Positions 31,290 through 43,943 of a DNA stretch of 64,000 nucleotides are shown here, one piece after another. Source of the DNA: Hydractinia symbiolongicarpus (taxonomy: Eukaryota; Cnidaria; Hydrozoa; Anthoathecata; Hydractiniidae); the NCBI RefSeq assembly GCF_029227915.1, contig NC_079882.1, positions 14,158,501-14,222,500 of the forward strand. Direction: 5' to 3'. The notes under the pieces are model-generated. The model was not told where the DNA came from. It was given only the letters and a program-made list of their open reading frames with translations, and did not search any database. Within the stretch, counting starts at the first letter, position 1. Each line of letters opens with the position of its first letter. Both the position numbers and the translations under genes were made by a program.

Positions 31290-32670
31290 ATGGCGGCTAA
31301 AGATATCTTAGTAAATTACACCGAGGATATGGAAGTATTAGAAGAAAGCGTTTTGCAATCTATTAAAAATATTCATGGAAGAAAGAAACGTGCAGATATG
31401 GACAGTATTATTGTTGAGTCGAAAGAATTCAGTCCAGAAAAGGTAAAATATACTGTTCAACGACAGACGAGGATTACCTATAGGATAGCTATAGGATAAG
31501 TAAAAACATTTGTACTGGCAAAATTACGAGTGTTGGTAGGGAAGAAGGGGAAGATGATATCCAAGAACCAGATGAAAAAGTAGACCACCTCGATCTTCTC
31601 GCTCAGGAACTACAACAGGTTAAAAACTTTGAAGTTTTAAAAGAAATAGTTAAAATGGTATCGGACCTGAAAGAATACGTATCGTATGAAGTCGGTAAAT
31701 TAAGAAAAAATATGGTAAATGATTTGGTTGTTCACTTGAAGGAAGAAAACGATTTTTTAAAAAACGAGATAAAAGAATCTCAAAGTTTGTTGAGGGACGT
31801 TTTGTTACAAGACATAAACAAAAATAATCATGAAAAAATTAAAAACAAATCAGAAACCAATGAATGGAACGAAGTAAAGAAAGGTCCCTCGGGAAGATAG
31901 AGAAACGATATAATAATAGATTCAGTCTTTCAAATCGGTTTAGTACACTTCAGAACGAACAAAACAACAATAATCACTATGACGCACAACCACTTACGAA
32001 TAATCAAAGTTACGCACCACCACAACCAAATAAATCTTTAAGAAGACCAAATCCCGTTATTAACCTTTCTCCAGAAAGAGATATTTTACAACATAACATC
32101 AAATCATCTGAAACCCGTAAAAATAAAAAGAAGATTAGAATCATCAGTGATAGCATCACAAAGGGCATAAATACTCGAGAGTTCAATAATCATTTGAGAA
32201 ACGGTGATGCAAGATTTAAAGTTTTTCCTGGTTCAAATATTAAAAATTTGGGTCATTACTCTTTACCAACCTTAGTAGATAAGAAGCCAGAAATAGTAGT
32301 TGTGCATGTTGGAATAAACGACTTGCTGGATATAAAGAGAAATAAATCATCGGTTAATGAAATTGCAGAAAAAATAATCAAACTATCACGCGTATACATC
32401 GATCATGGCGTCGAAAAAGTTTTTATTTCAAGTGTTATTATCTGTACTCGTATTGATTTTGAGTTTATCAAATCGTTAAATCATATACTTGAGAACGAGG
32501 CAAAGAAATATGGCTATATTTTTATCGACAATAGTAATATTATGGAATCTAATTTATGGAAAGATGGATTACATCTAATGGAAAGTGGTAAAGTTTTGTT
32601 AGCTAATAATTTCTTATTTTATATAAATAATTTTTTAGGTCTGGATTTTATAGAAACGAATGTATACTGA
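31290..32670 (+). pseudogene. LINE ORF1 with SGNH-esterase domain, frameshifted
   Basis: The ATG at 31290 (MAAKDILVNYTEDMEVLEES) opens a frame that shifts near 31490. A coiled-coil region (about 31655-31860) follows, then the largest part, 31864-32670. This holds an SGNH/GDSL-type hydrolase: RIISDSITKG with the Ser, VVHVGINDL with the Asn block, and KDGLHLMESG with the Asp-x-x-His. CR1-type elements carry such an esterase in ORF1, where it is thought to help RNA or membrane handling. Two frame changes separate the parts. Confidence 0.75.
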
Positions 32671-32861
32671 TTTCTGATAGGATAAGCACTGAACTTACGG
32701 CATCCTGCTACTAGGGTGTAACACATCCATATGGGGTTACTTCTTCTGAATACAATAAGGAATTAAATGATCAATTTGAGACTGACCAATCACATGATTC
32801 TACATATAAAAATTCTCTGAAAAATGTCTGTGATATTAGAATCAAAAATCCTTTCAATCTA

Positions 32862-35766
32862 TTGATAGGATATTTGAACATAAATAGTTTAAGGAAAAAA
32901 ATAATTGATTTAAGGGAAATCTTTGTGAAATTTGCTCCAGATTATTTTGTATTATCTGAAACAAAATTAGATAGTACTTTTCCAAATAGTCAATTTACTA
33001 TTGATGATTATGAATTAAGATCTAGAAAAGATCGGGATAAAAATGGGGGTGGGCTAATTGAGTATGTAAAAAAGGGAGTGGTTTGTAAGCAAATAAACAT
33101 AGCTAACCTTACAAGTAATGAAATTATATGTTCTGAGCTAAACATCAGAAACAAAAAATGGACTATTATCACCCTTTATCGTCCACCACGTCATTCTAAT
33201 CTTCAAAGTTTCTTTGAAGATTTGGAGAAAATTCTAAACAAAACACTCTCATTTTGTGATAACATCATTGTGATGGGGGACATAAACATTGATACTCATA
33301 ATAAAAATGAAAAAATAAATTATCATTACATAACTTCTCTTTGCGATACTTTTGACCTAAAAAACTTAGTCAAAGGCAAAACATGTTTTGCAAGTGAACA
33401 AGGAACATCAATTGATGTTATTTTAACAAATAAACAAAGGTCTTTTCAAAACACTATGGTTACTGAGACTGGACTCAGTGACCATCATCTGATGATTACA
33501 ACTTTCCTAAGATCTCATCTGGTAAGATTGAAACCAAAACTAATTGTTTATAGAAGTAACAGAAAGTTTGATAAGAGAAAGTTTCTTTCTGATGTTAGGA
33601 ATACACGTTTTGATTTTAATGAAAATGACCCTGCTTCAAATTACGACCACTTGACAAAAACGTTTAGTTCTATTATTGAAAAGCATGCCCCTTTAAAACA
33701 GAAACTGCTCAGGGGAAATAAAGCACCTTTTTTGAATAAAGAACTTAGGCAAGCCATTTATACCAGGTCAAGATTTAAAAACCGATACAATAAAGATCCT
33801 ACTGAAGAAAACAAGATTAACTATAAAAAACAACGAAATAAGTGTGTTGGACTCAAAAAGAAAGCCATAAAAATGTATTTTAAAAATGTTATAGATTCTG
33901 GGATTGTAGAAAATAAAACTTTTTGGAAAACTATTAAGCCGTTTATAACCAATAAAAGTGGTTTGAACAATGATAACATTATGATTATCAAAGATGATGC
34001 TCAGATAACCAATGACAGTGAGTTTGCTGAATTATTTAATGAACACTATATTAACATTGTAGAAAAAAGTAGTGGAACCAAGCCAATATCAATTGATTAT
34101 CGAAATTCCTCAGACAAAGAGAGACTAATTAATGAGATAATTAAAACATACGAGAGTCATCCGAGTATTGTCAAAATTAAAGCCTGCAACGAAAATATAA
34201 ATTTTTTTAACTTTGAGGAGGTAGATGACAACACAATCAAAAAACTTTTTACTAATTTAAACATAAATTCCTCTCCAGGTAGAGACAAAATACCCCCAAA
34301 GCTTGTGAAGTTAGCTAGTGAATATCTGATTGGCCCATTGAAAAATGCTATAAACAGCAGCATAAAATTGAATATTTTTCCCGATGGAGCCAAACGTGCA
34401 ACGGTAGCACCTCTTGACAAAGGAGGTAAAGACAAACATAGCATTAAAAATTTTAGACCTGTCAGTGTGTTGAATGAATTTTCAAAATTCTATGAAAACA
34501 TAATGAAGGATCAAATCATGTCTTTCATAGAATCGAAACTTTCAATATTTTTGTCAGCCTATCGGAAAAACTATAACACACAGCATGTCTTAATTCGTTT
34601 ACTAGAAGAATGGAAAAAAAAACTTGATAAGAATTACGTGGTTGGTGCAGTCTTAATGGATCTATCAAAAGCATTCGATTGCGTGCCACATGATTTACTA
34701 ATCGCTAAACTGGAGGCATATGGATTTGAAATTAATGAAATTTGTCCTGTCATACCTAACAAATAGAGAACAATCTACTCGTATAAACGGACACTACAGT
34801 CTTTTCCAAATGATTCTTTCAGGTGTGCCGCAGGGATCAATCTTAGGCCCGATAATTTTTAATATTTTTCTTAACGATATTTTTCTTTTTATAACCAGAA
34901 GTGACCTACACAACTATGCTGATGATAATACATTGTCAAGCTTTTCCAATTCAATTCCAAACCTCATTAAAATTTTAGAAGGTGAGTCTGAGCAGGCATT
35001 AGCATGGCTACATGAAAATAAAATGATTGCTAACCCTGACAAATTTCAATGCATTATAATCAGCAAAGATAGGATAGAAAACACAAGTAGTAAACTGATA
35101 AGAATCGGAGATAAAAACATATATTCGCAAGACACAGTCAAACTGTTAGGAGTAAAAATTGACAATAACCTTAGATTTGATCAGCACTTAAATGAGGTTT
35201 GCAAGAAAGCATCTGCGCAACTAAATGCTTTGTATAGATTTAAAAACATGCTTCCTTTTAAAGCTAAGAGTGTCTTAGCAGAAAGTTTTGTGTATTCAAA
35301 CTTTAACTACTGTCCACTTATTTGGAATTTCTCATCTTCAAAATCACTTTCTAGGGTCGAAAAACTCCATAAGCGAGCCCTAAAATTTGTAGATAGCGGA
35401 TATTCAGAGAGAAAAGAAAAGTACATTTCTAGCAAGAACAAAAGTAACTACATGAAAATTATGCGAATACGAAATCTATGTATAGAGATTTTTAAATCTC
35501 TTAATAATTTAAATCCGCCATTTATGTTAGACATCTTTCAACGCAGCGAAAGAAACAGGCCAGTACGAAGTCAATATTTAAATAATCTTAAAACATTGAA
35601 CTTTAATACTAAAAATTTTGGGGAAAAATGTCTTCGCTCATTGGGGCCCAAAATTTGGAATACTTTACCTTCCGAATTGAAAAGTTGTAACAGCCTTAAA
35701 AAATTTAAAACGAAACTAAAGGAGTATGATTTCAGTCACTCGGTCTATTTAAATAATTTTTCATAA
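32862..35766 (+). pseudogene. LINE ORF2: APE endonuclease and reverse transcriptase, one frameshift
   Basis: The open frame extends upstream of 32862 to about 32716 without an obvious ATG. The first domain is an APE-type endonuclease (IGYLNINSLRKKI, VLSETKLD, VMGDINIDTH, TGLSDHHLMI). The reverse-transcriptase domain follows: VAPLDKGGKD, LMDLSKAFDCVPHDLL, then after one frameshift near 34745 SGVPQGSILGPIIFNIFLND and the catalytic NYADD (34914). The C-terminus is LGPKIWNTLPSELKS. A single indel separates two otherwise intact halves (32862-34766 and 34720-35766), so it is a fairly young insertion. Confidence 0.85.
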
Positions 35767-38700
35767 TTTTTATACATTTTTCATAAAACTATAAACAAAT
35801 TTTTGTCGGATTTGATTAGTTTCCTGTATATTTATAAGTATGTATTTATTTATTTTTTTATATCAGAAAGCTATATGTACATAGTTATTTCTCCGACGTT
35901 AAATAAATTAAGAAGAAGAAAAAAATGTAATACGTCTAGAAAGTAGCGTCCTTGCGAGAAAATAAGTAAAAAATTCTGAGTTTTTAGGCAAGGCACTTTT
36001 TTATTATTTTAGAGCAAACTAAAAGATACAAGCGCAGAAGAGAAAAGAAGCTTCAAGCACTTCAAGATGAAGTTATAATTACCCATGATGAAAGATCGGG
36101 TAAGTAAAAAATACGATAAAGATAAATGTTTTGAATGATAAATATTTTCCTTTTTTTCTAACCTTTTTACTCATGTTTTCAGATTCACCTGCCGAAAAGC
36201 AAAGTGATGGAATTAATACGGAATTCCCTGAAAAGGTCATCACAGAAAATGTAACCACCTTTCAATGTGATGAATGCGACGCAAACTATACACGCAAAAA
36301 TAAGTTAAAAGCGCATATGTTGAAGAAACATAACACTACGTTAACTGATCAGGGTAAGCGTTCAAAATGTACATTCCCTGGTTGTGAAGAGACTTTTTAC
36401 CACAAAAGTAGAATGATATCACACCTAATCACATTCCATGGTACGAAGACAAACGTTCGTAATTTGGTATTTGAGGACGAACAGATGTTCATGGAATGGA
36501 AAGAAAAAGAAGAATTAGATAAACACATATATTTTTCAAAACAAAGAGGGGATGGCGACTCTAAATTAACGAAATACGCTTATTACGTTTGCCAGCATGA
36601 CGGGGACGGAAGATCGCATAGAAAAGAAGGTGAACCAGCTCGAAAAACAGAGAAAAAATTTAAACGCGGTCAGATTAAAACAGGACGCTTTTGCCCAGCT
36701 AGATTGACCTGTCACATGGACAAAGTTAATAAAGAAATTAGAGTAGAGTATATCACATCTCATAGCCACGCAGTCAATTTAGAAAATACTGTTTTTCAAC
36801 CCATACCATCAACCATCCGCCAGGAAATAAATGCAAAACTGTCTATTGGTATACCAGTTAACGAAGTATACAAGGACTTACGTGACGGGATGGGTAACCG
36901 TAATACCAGGGAAAACGACTCAAAAATAACGCGGGCACATCTGGTCAGTAAGAGCAATGTTACTGACATAAAAAGACACATAAAATACGGTAGAAGGCTA
37001 CACCCTGATGACAGCACATCAACTCACTTGTTGGTGAAAAAATTAGAAATGGAAAATTAAAACTGTATTATTGTGTATAAGCCACAGGGACAGTCAGTTG
37101 CTATTGGGCCAAAAATGTACGATGATATCGATATCAAAAAGGATCTCTTTGCAATCGGAATTCAAACAAGGGAACAGCTGGAAATGTTCATTAAGGGTGC
37201 AAACAAAGTACATTGTATAGATGGCACCCACAGCACGAACAAGTATGAGTTCCCATTGACAACTGTGATCGTGCCAGATGAATTTAATAAAGGTTATCCA
37301 GTGGGTTGGTTGATATCCAATCGAAATGACGAATTAACTCTCCGGCCATTCTTAGAAGAAATAAAAAGCAGATGTCCTGGCGACTTCACAGTTAACTGTT
37401 TGATGACAGACGATGATAATTCCGGGTGGAACGCATTTTCTGCTGTTTTTGGAGAAACTAAGCACCATCTGTGTAAGTGGCACATAACCCGGGCTTGGCG
37501 CAGGAATCTGAAATTAGTTCCAGAAAGTCAGCAAGATGAAGTAATGCAACACCTTTTGGTTATTTTAAATGAAAAAGATGCTTCACAATTTGAAATTCTG
37601 CAAAGGGGATTCCTCAAAAAATGTTTTGTAATTGCTCCTGCTTTTGCCAAGTACTTTCAGGACCGCTATGTTCGAAGGGCCGAAAAATGGGCGATGTGTT
37701 ACAGGCAGTTTGAACATTGCAACACAGATACTAATATGTTTGTTGAATCGTTTCATAACAAACTGAAAACATTCTTTATGGAAAGACCGAATAAAAGAAT
37801 TGACGACCTCATCAATTTGCTGCTAACCATTGAAGAAGAGGACTATTGGCATAGAAAGAGAAGCCTGACTTATTACGGAAATTTAAAAAATATTTCTATT
37901 GAGGACTCAAGGCATACCAAAGGTTTAAGCATATCAGACGCTAAAGTGGAAAAGCTGTCAGAAAGTGAATGGACAGTACAGTCCCAAAGTCGCGATGGAT
38001 GTCAGTACAACGTGAGGATGTTTGAAAACAAATGCACCGACAACGATTGCTTGGATAGGTGAGTAAAAAATGTTATAATACGAAATACAAAAAAAACAAA
38101 ACAAAATTTAAAGGTTAGAAGTTTGAAGATTGAGGAGAAATTTAAAAACTTAAAACTCGCTGTAAAACGATTTCATACATTTGTTTGCTTCCTAATGCGA
38201 AAGATAATATTTATATATTTTGTAATAACATTCTTTTATTTCACGCTCAAGATGCCTGTAGCTACCATGCTTTGGATTGTGCGCTCATTTATATTCCTGC
38301 AATTGTCTGGACACAGAATTGATATGCAAACATATTCATAAAGTCCATTCACTAGTGGTAGCAATATATACATCTGACGTCAAGACCGCTAAAGTTCCAA
38401 CTGCGTTATCAACGGAGGACGAGGAATTCGCTTTTGTGGAACCTATCGCAACAACTCCACAAAAAATAGGAAGATCTGAAATTGAGAAATATGAAGAGAG
38501 CACAGTAAAATTAGGAGAACTCGTTCACAACCCTATTGTTGCATCATTACGCTTACCCAACATCAACAAACAGCTGCAAGACATTATTACGCAGTGCAAA
38601 GCTGTAGCAATGCTTTCCGCTGATTCCGTTGACTCTATGGCTGCTTTAACACCTATTTACAGCGAAACAGAATGGGAAATTAGTCCTAATGAAAAACTCG

Positions 38701-40033
38701 ACACACAGTTGCGTCCTGGGCGTTTTGAAAAGACCAAAAAGGTTCCACTAAAGCGAAGAAGTAATTATTCATATCCGTTTTACGAGAAAAAACAGATTAT
38801 TGTGGATGGCAATAAATCTAACACCTACATGAATGTACCTACAGTTGTTCCAGCACCATTGGAAAAACAAAAACCTACCGTTCAATCATCTAAAAACATC
38901 AAGGAACGGAAAAAAAAATCAACCTCCAACAAAAGCATCGGCTTGTCAACAATTGTCGTTGAAAATAATTCCACTAACCCTAATGTGACGCCCAGGGTGT
39001 CGGGGTTTGACGATATGCGATTACCATTGCTGAAGTTTGATTGTGTCACAATTACTTTTTTCATTGTTGTCTTTGGAGGTCACATTCACTGAATCTGAAC
39101 TGCGCGAACTCAAGAATGTCGAACGTGGTTGTAGACCTGGTTGGCTACAAGATGAGATCATTACAGCTTATTTGTTTCACCTACGCTGTAAAAACACCGA
39201 CATGATATATCTTGATCCGGCAGAGGTACTTGCTATAGATCGCTTCAAGTCCATCAGAGGCTTATTTTCAAAAATCGACTTATATAATATCAAGTACGTG
39301 CTTATACCATACAACGACGGCGGCACACATTGGATTTTGACAGTTGTGGATGTGAAAAGTGGATCGATCATTGTACTCGACCCCATGACAACCGACTACA
39401 ATCCTAATCTAAAATCCCATAGCGATGCGGTATCAGTGGCAATGAAAATTCTCCAAAAGAAATTTTGGAAAAACGTAACCAACATATCCATCAAAACAGA
39501 AGAACATGTGATGCAGAAAGATGCACGCAGCTGTGGTGTATACTGATGCTTCTACGCGTCAAAGATAATGTCAGGTAAGTGTTTCATTTATAGGACTTGT
39601 CTAAGCGAAATTAAGAAATGAAGACGTATAATTTAAATACCTTCATAAGTTTTGTTAATAAAATTTTATGACTTTCGTTAAGGTGGCAAGCTAACTGACA
39701 AATGCGATCCAATGGGCTTTAGAAGACATATATATAAGACGATTGTCGGAAATTGTATTCCATTTGCACGTACATGAAAGAATATTCAGAAAGAACATTC
39801 AATGTGTCGGGTAAGGGCATTTATATTCATATTTATGAGTACACAAGCAATCAATTGTCGTAATGAGTTCGAACTTTTATGATTCTTCTTCTTGATTTTA
39901 GGCATGTCTAAAAAAACCCAAAGACAACGAAGTTGACTGGGTGCAATGTACACGATGTCCGCAATGGTATCATTGCAAATGCGCTTCGTTTACGGCGGAA
40001 CAAGCCGATTTAGCAGTCAACTTCCGTTGCTGA

Positions 40034-40644
40034 TGACATTTATCTGTTATTTCTAGTTATTTCTAGGGACCATCACTATTTTTAATTTTTTTAAATGTTT
40101 TTTAGATCATCATCATTTTGTTGCTTAACTGGAAATAAATCAAAATAAAATAAAGTGATCTACCAACTATCTAGTTAAACTTTTTAAAACACAAGATAAC
40201 ACAAAATGCTTTGTTGTTTTTATATCTAAACCTAGTGCGGTGAAAAGAGAGATTCGTCTTATTATTATAAGAAGAAAAATTTAACTTTATTGTAAAATGT
40301 TCCAATTCCTTTTTTTTCTTTTTTTCTTACTACGCGCTCGCACGCATTTGTTTAAGGCCCCTAAAGCGCATCTGGCCAAGCCCACGGTGCGTGCGTCCAA
40401 AAAAAAATTTAAAAAAAAATGGGGCAATGACTGCCTTTTCGTTAATTCCTCCGAAATGGTCTATTATGCAACTTCTAACACACCACAACCCCTTTAAAGG
40501 TTGTTTTATAGATTTGTTTTGTTTACGCTTTCCTGTAGTGCAATTGTCACGGACAGTTGAATAAAAATTTTTTTGCTTGCTTTTTGATGCGTTTCTTTGT
40601 GTTTCTTGATATTTTTAAAACTTATTTTTAACGTATGTTTAATA
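40034..40644. other. MULE 3' end and flank
   Basis: Contains the right inverted end of the MULE (40408-40446). The frame 40297-40497 arises from poly-T/A tracts and is not supported. No gene seen. Confidence 0.5.
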
Positions 40645-40710
40645 ATAATTTAGCCTCTGATCGTAAGTATTCAAATGAGATTCGGCTTCCGTAAATTTCC
40701 TCTTTCGATT

Positions 40711-43700
40711 TCGTAAACAAATGTGAACGGACGCGAAGTGCCAAGTGCTCGAGTAGACACGTTTAGGTATCTTTTGTATTGATACATAGCTAAGTGATAC
40801 TAGAAATTAAAAAAAAGGTTGCGAAGCATTTCGCAAGTTGCAAGCAAAATTAAACTATCCAATACTTTGTCCCTAGCGCTTCTTGTTTCTTTGGCGCTAA
40901 CATCTTCCGAAATACATCAAAATTGAATATCATATAGAAGAACCCTGGGGACGAGGTAGGAAAATGAACGCTCTGCGGAACAATTCGTTGCTCAAAAACA
41001 GTTTTTTTTGCGAATAGACTGCGCGAGTATTTGATGTGCGAGAAAATTAGATTACGCGAAACTAACAAAAACGAATAACGCGTGTTAAAATTTTGTACCG
41101 CCTTTTCCCACAGAATGGTAAAAGTAAAGAGCGCAATACAAAATTACACTTTTAGCAGTATTCCGAAAGACATGTGATACATCGAGTTGTACAACCCGCA
41201 GAAGTTGGTCCTAACGTAACGATTTCGTAAATGACCTCACAACAAAACAGTATTTTTTTCACGTAAAAATACCGGCAGTAGAAGCCACAGAATCTGCTGG
41301 AACGAATTTCGAAAACTCACGGGAAACAATTAAAACAAAAACAAACAAATCAAACAGTTTTTTAACTTTATCAAGATTTATTAAATAGCTTCAAATTTGG
41401 GCAGGAAAACAATAACGGATTCGCCTTCTTTTCACCACACGCATTAGAAGATTACATCACTCACTCCCATTGTACACAATCTAAAAGAAAAAGAAAACAT
41501 TTTCATATAGTGAAGCTTCCAGTGCCTTTAAGGGATGGCCAAGTCAATGGAATTGAAAGCGCTGTTTTTCATCTTATAAATAATTAAGGCTAATTCGGAA
41601 AAGTATAAAAGAAAAAAACTAAACAATTTGGCAACTTTACTAATTTTATACGCAAAGTTCCAACCATACCAACAGTTTCCAAATCTGACAAAATCATTTT
41701 AGAAGTGTTTATTTTTTCAGAATTTGATTGATGCAAGGCCAAGGGAAATTAAATAAGTTTATTGTCCTAGACCCATTTAAAAACATATGCTTCTCATCAT
41801 TCAGTTTTTTTTCAACCAACATTAATGTAATCACGCAGAGGAAATTATAATGTCTCTTGTGTGTGTTTTAGAAGCTGAGTACACAAATACACAAATATTA
41901 CAAGTGCTGAACTTTGGCAATCATATTTTGCAATCAGACCCTTTTAAAAACTATGCTGAACCATGTCAATTATTAAATTCAGCACTAATAGAAAAGCACC
42001 TTGGATAGGATTCTTTGTTGGGCGAATAAAATGACTATCGTGATCGGTTTATCGTGAATGAAATAGTAATTTTTACACAAATAATTTAAAAAATAATGAA
42101 CTTTGTTATGTGGGTTGTTCTCAAACACACGTGAGCGGTGGACAAAAAACTGTGATGTAATTTCTCTTGGTCTATTATTCCTGAGAATATTCTAAAATAA
42201 GAGGGTGTCAATAAGCTGCAAACAGCCACATATATAAGGGCGAGTTCGGGCAACTTTTCCAATTAAATTAGTGATTGTCTTTCAAAACCGCCCGCACTTT
42301 CCCGAACTTGCCTCGAGCATTTTCAAAATTCAATTCCTTGTAACATACCTTGTGGACGATAGTTGGAAAAAGATGCTTTAAGAGAAAGAAGTTAATAAAA
42401 ATTAAAAGTTATTTATCAAGTAAATTTTATCAAAAAACATCAAAAACAGTTCTTTTAAGAACTTTACTACCACATAGTTTACTTTATGGTCTATGCAGGT
42501 TTTTTCGGGTGAATACTTCAATTTTTTTGCAAAACGCTAAACTTGCCCAAAAACGCCTGCACGTTACACGGCGTATGCAGCTTATCAGCACCCTTGTTCT
42601 AAAATTACAAGCAGTTTCGAAGATGCCCACGCCGTTTAGAGGACGTGGTGCGGCTTGGGCATCCTTGAAGTTCTGTTTAATGACAGTTTTAATGTTTTAA
42701 TGTCGTTTTAAACCTTGTTCTCAGGGAGGGTGTACGGAAAACTAATTCCTATTGACAATTACATTGCTGTTGGTTTGATAGCAAAAGAGGATATTTTTTT
42801 AATTACTGTAACAGGTTACTTATATAATAAATAAAAAATGATAAAAAACGGTTGGTCAGCTCACTCTAGCGCCCAGAGCTATTTGTTTTGTCTGCGCCCT
42901 AGCTACAGGTTTTCCTATATCTGGCTATCAGTTAGGTAGTAATACAGCTTCTCCATATGTATTCTACAAATTACTTTCAATTCTTTTATACAAAACTGAG
43001 CTCTAGCTAGCTACCTTTCGTGTGATTAAGCCTTACCTTGATTTGGATAAAACCAATTAAAATTGATAATATTGTATTCTTACATCTTCTTAGAAACAAT
43101 AAAATAAAACACAGCTCGACGCGTTATAATTGTACAAATTACTTCAATTTTTCTTTAGGAAAGGGTACCTTACACAGGAGCTTTCCAATCAAAATAAAAT
43201 CTCCAGAAAAAGCACAGCAACAAAAAAGCTTAAAATACACAAGTAAAGTCGATTAGAAACAGGACTAGCAATAAATTTTTTCAAAAGAAGAAAACCGTTT
43301 TAATACTATTATTTTTCATTAAAATACAACTATAATAGTATTAGAAGCAAAATTGCAAAGTAATTAATTAATTATTTATACCATAATTAGCTATAATACA
43401 AAGAAATAAGGCATATTTTGGGTCTGTAAAATATACGTGTCTAAAATGCCGACTACCGTTTCTTGTTCACGGCATATTCCTCTTTGTGTGTTCAAGTTCG
43501 GCGGACGTATAATCCGGACCAAAAGACGGGGGGGGGGGGTCAAAATCCGGGGGTGGGGGGGTACGAGCCGTACTTATTGCATTTTTAACTAAACTTATAC
43601 TTTAACCCCTCGGTCCAAACTTATTTGTTTTATTAGAAAAAAAAATACCCTAGCTTTATGTGCAAAAATATCAGTCCTATTTCTTTACGCTGATTTTATA

Positions 43701-43943
43701 TGATTTTTTTTCTATCGAAATTTTGAGAATCTCAATAATTCTCTTGGTATACCTCGCGTGTAGCAAACGTGCTCCACAATTTCGCTTCGCTCGCTTCGCT
43801 CGCAAAGCTCAATTGCTTCGCAATAAACTAAATGAGTTTATAGTGCTGGTGTTAGGTTAGGATAATTCCTCTAGTGTTTATTCATTTTACTAATTATTCG
43901 GTTTAAGAATAATGCAACACGAAAGCGACGATCCCATGCTAGC
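40711..43943. other. Long leader of the DIRS element, no gene seen
   Basis: 3.2 kb of A+T-rich sequence without a supported ORF, unusually long for a DIRS leader, so another insertion is likely. CTGGGGACGAGG at 40946 resembles a dispersed motif also seen at 4485. A G-run is found near 43528-43560, followed by short CGCTTCGCT repeats at about 43785-43805. Confidence 0.4.

Larger units (their letters stand above)
31262..35925 (+). mobile_element. CR1-like non-LTR retrotransposon, nearly full length
   Basis: Two ORFs (an esterase-type ORF1 and an endonuclease/reverse-transcriptase ORF2) are followed by CGTTAAATAAATT and an (AAG)n/A-rich tail. The candidate target duplication is TGTAATGCG at 31253-31261 and TGTAATACG at 35926-35934, one mismatch. 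It lies in an intron of the MULE gene in the same orientation. The short fragments in the polymerase copies belong to a related family. Confidence 0.85.
30747..40033 (+). pseudogene. MULE transposase fused to SWIM, ULP1-like protease and PHD finger
   Basis: Exons read by splice sites and phase are 30747-30765, 30849-30923, 31140-31214, 36013-36099, 36183-38058, 38252-39572 and 39902-40033, with a small one near 39684-39817. The order is acidic N-terminus; two C2H2-type fingers (FQCDECDANYTRKNKLKAHM); and the MULE core with HCIDGTHSTNKYEF, LMTDDDNSGWNAF, HLCKWHITRAW and MFVESFHNKLKTF. A SWIM finger (YSCNCLDTELICKHIH) and a ULP1-type protease follow (His in GGTHWILTVVD, Asp in VLDPMTTDY, Cys in DARSCGVY), then a PHD finger (DWVQCTRCPQWYHCKC). 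In-frame stops at 37058, near 38258 and 39544, and a shift near 39060, disable it. Confidence 0.75.
30418..40466 (+). mobile_element. MULE-type DNA transposon with ULP1 protease and PHD finger
   Basis: The inverted ends are 30438-30474 and 40408-40446, sharing AACGGAAAGGCAGTCATTG-type sequence. A shorter GCATAAT lies outside each. Between them lies one plus-strand multi-exon gene (30747-40033) whose middle domain is a MULE transposase. Removing the 4.7-kb LINE leaves about 5.4 kb. The left-end family also occurs at 28455-28505. The exact outer border and target duplication could not be fixed. Confidence 0.65.

Noticed and set aside
32862-34766. ORF2 front half as a stand-alone endonuclease gene
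   Set aside because: The reverse-transcriptase domain begins in the same frame and continues after a single-base shift, so this is one LINE ORF2 broken by an indel.
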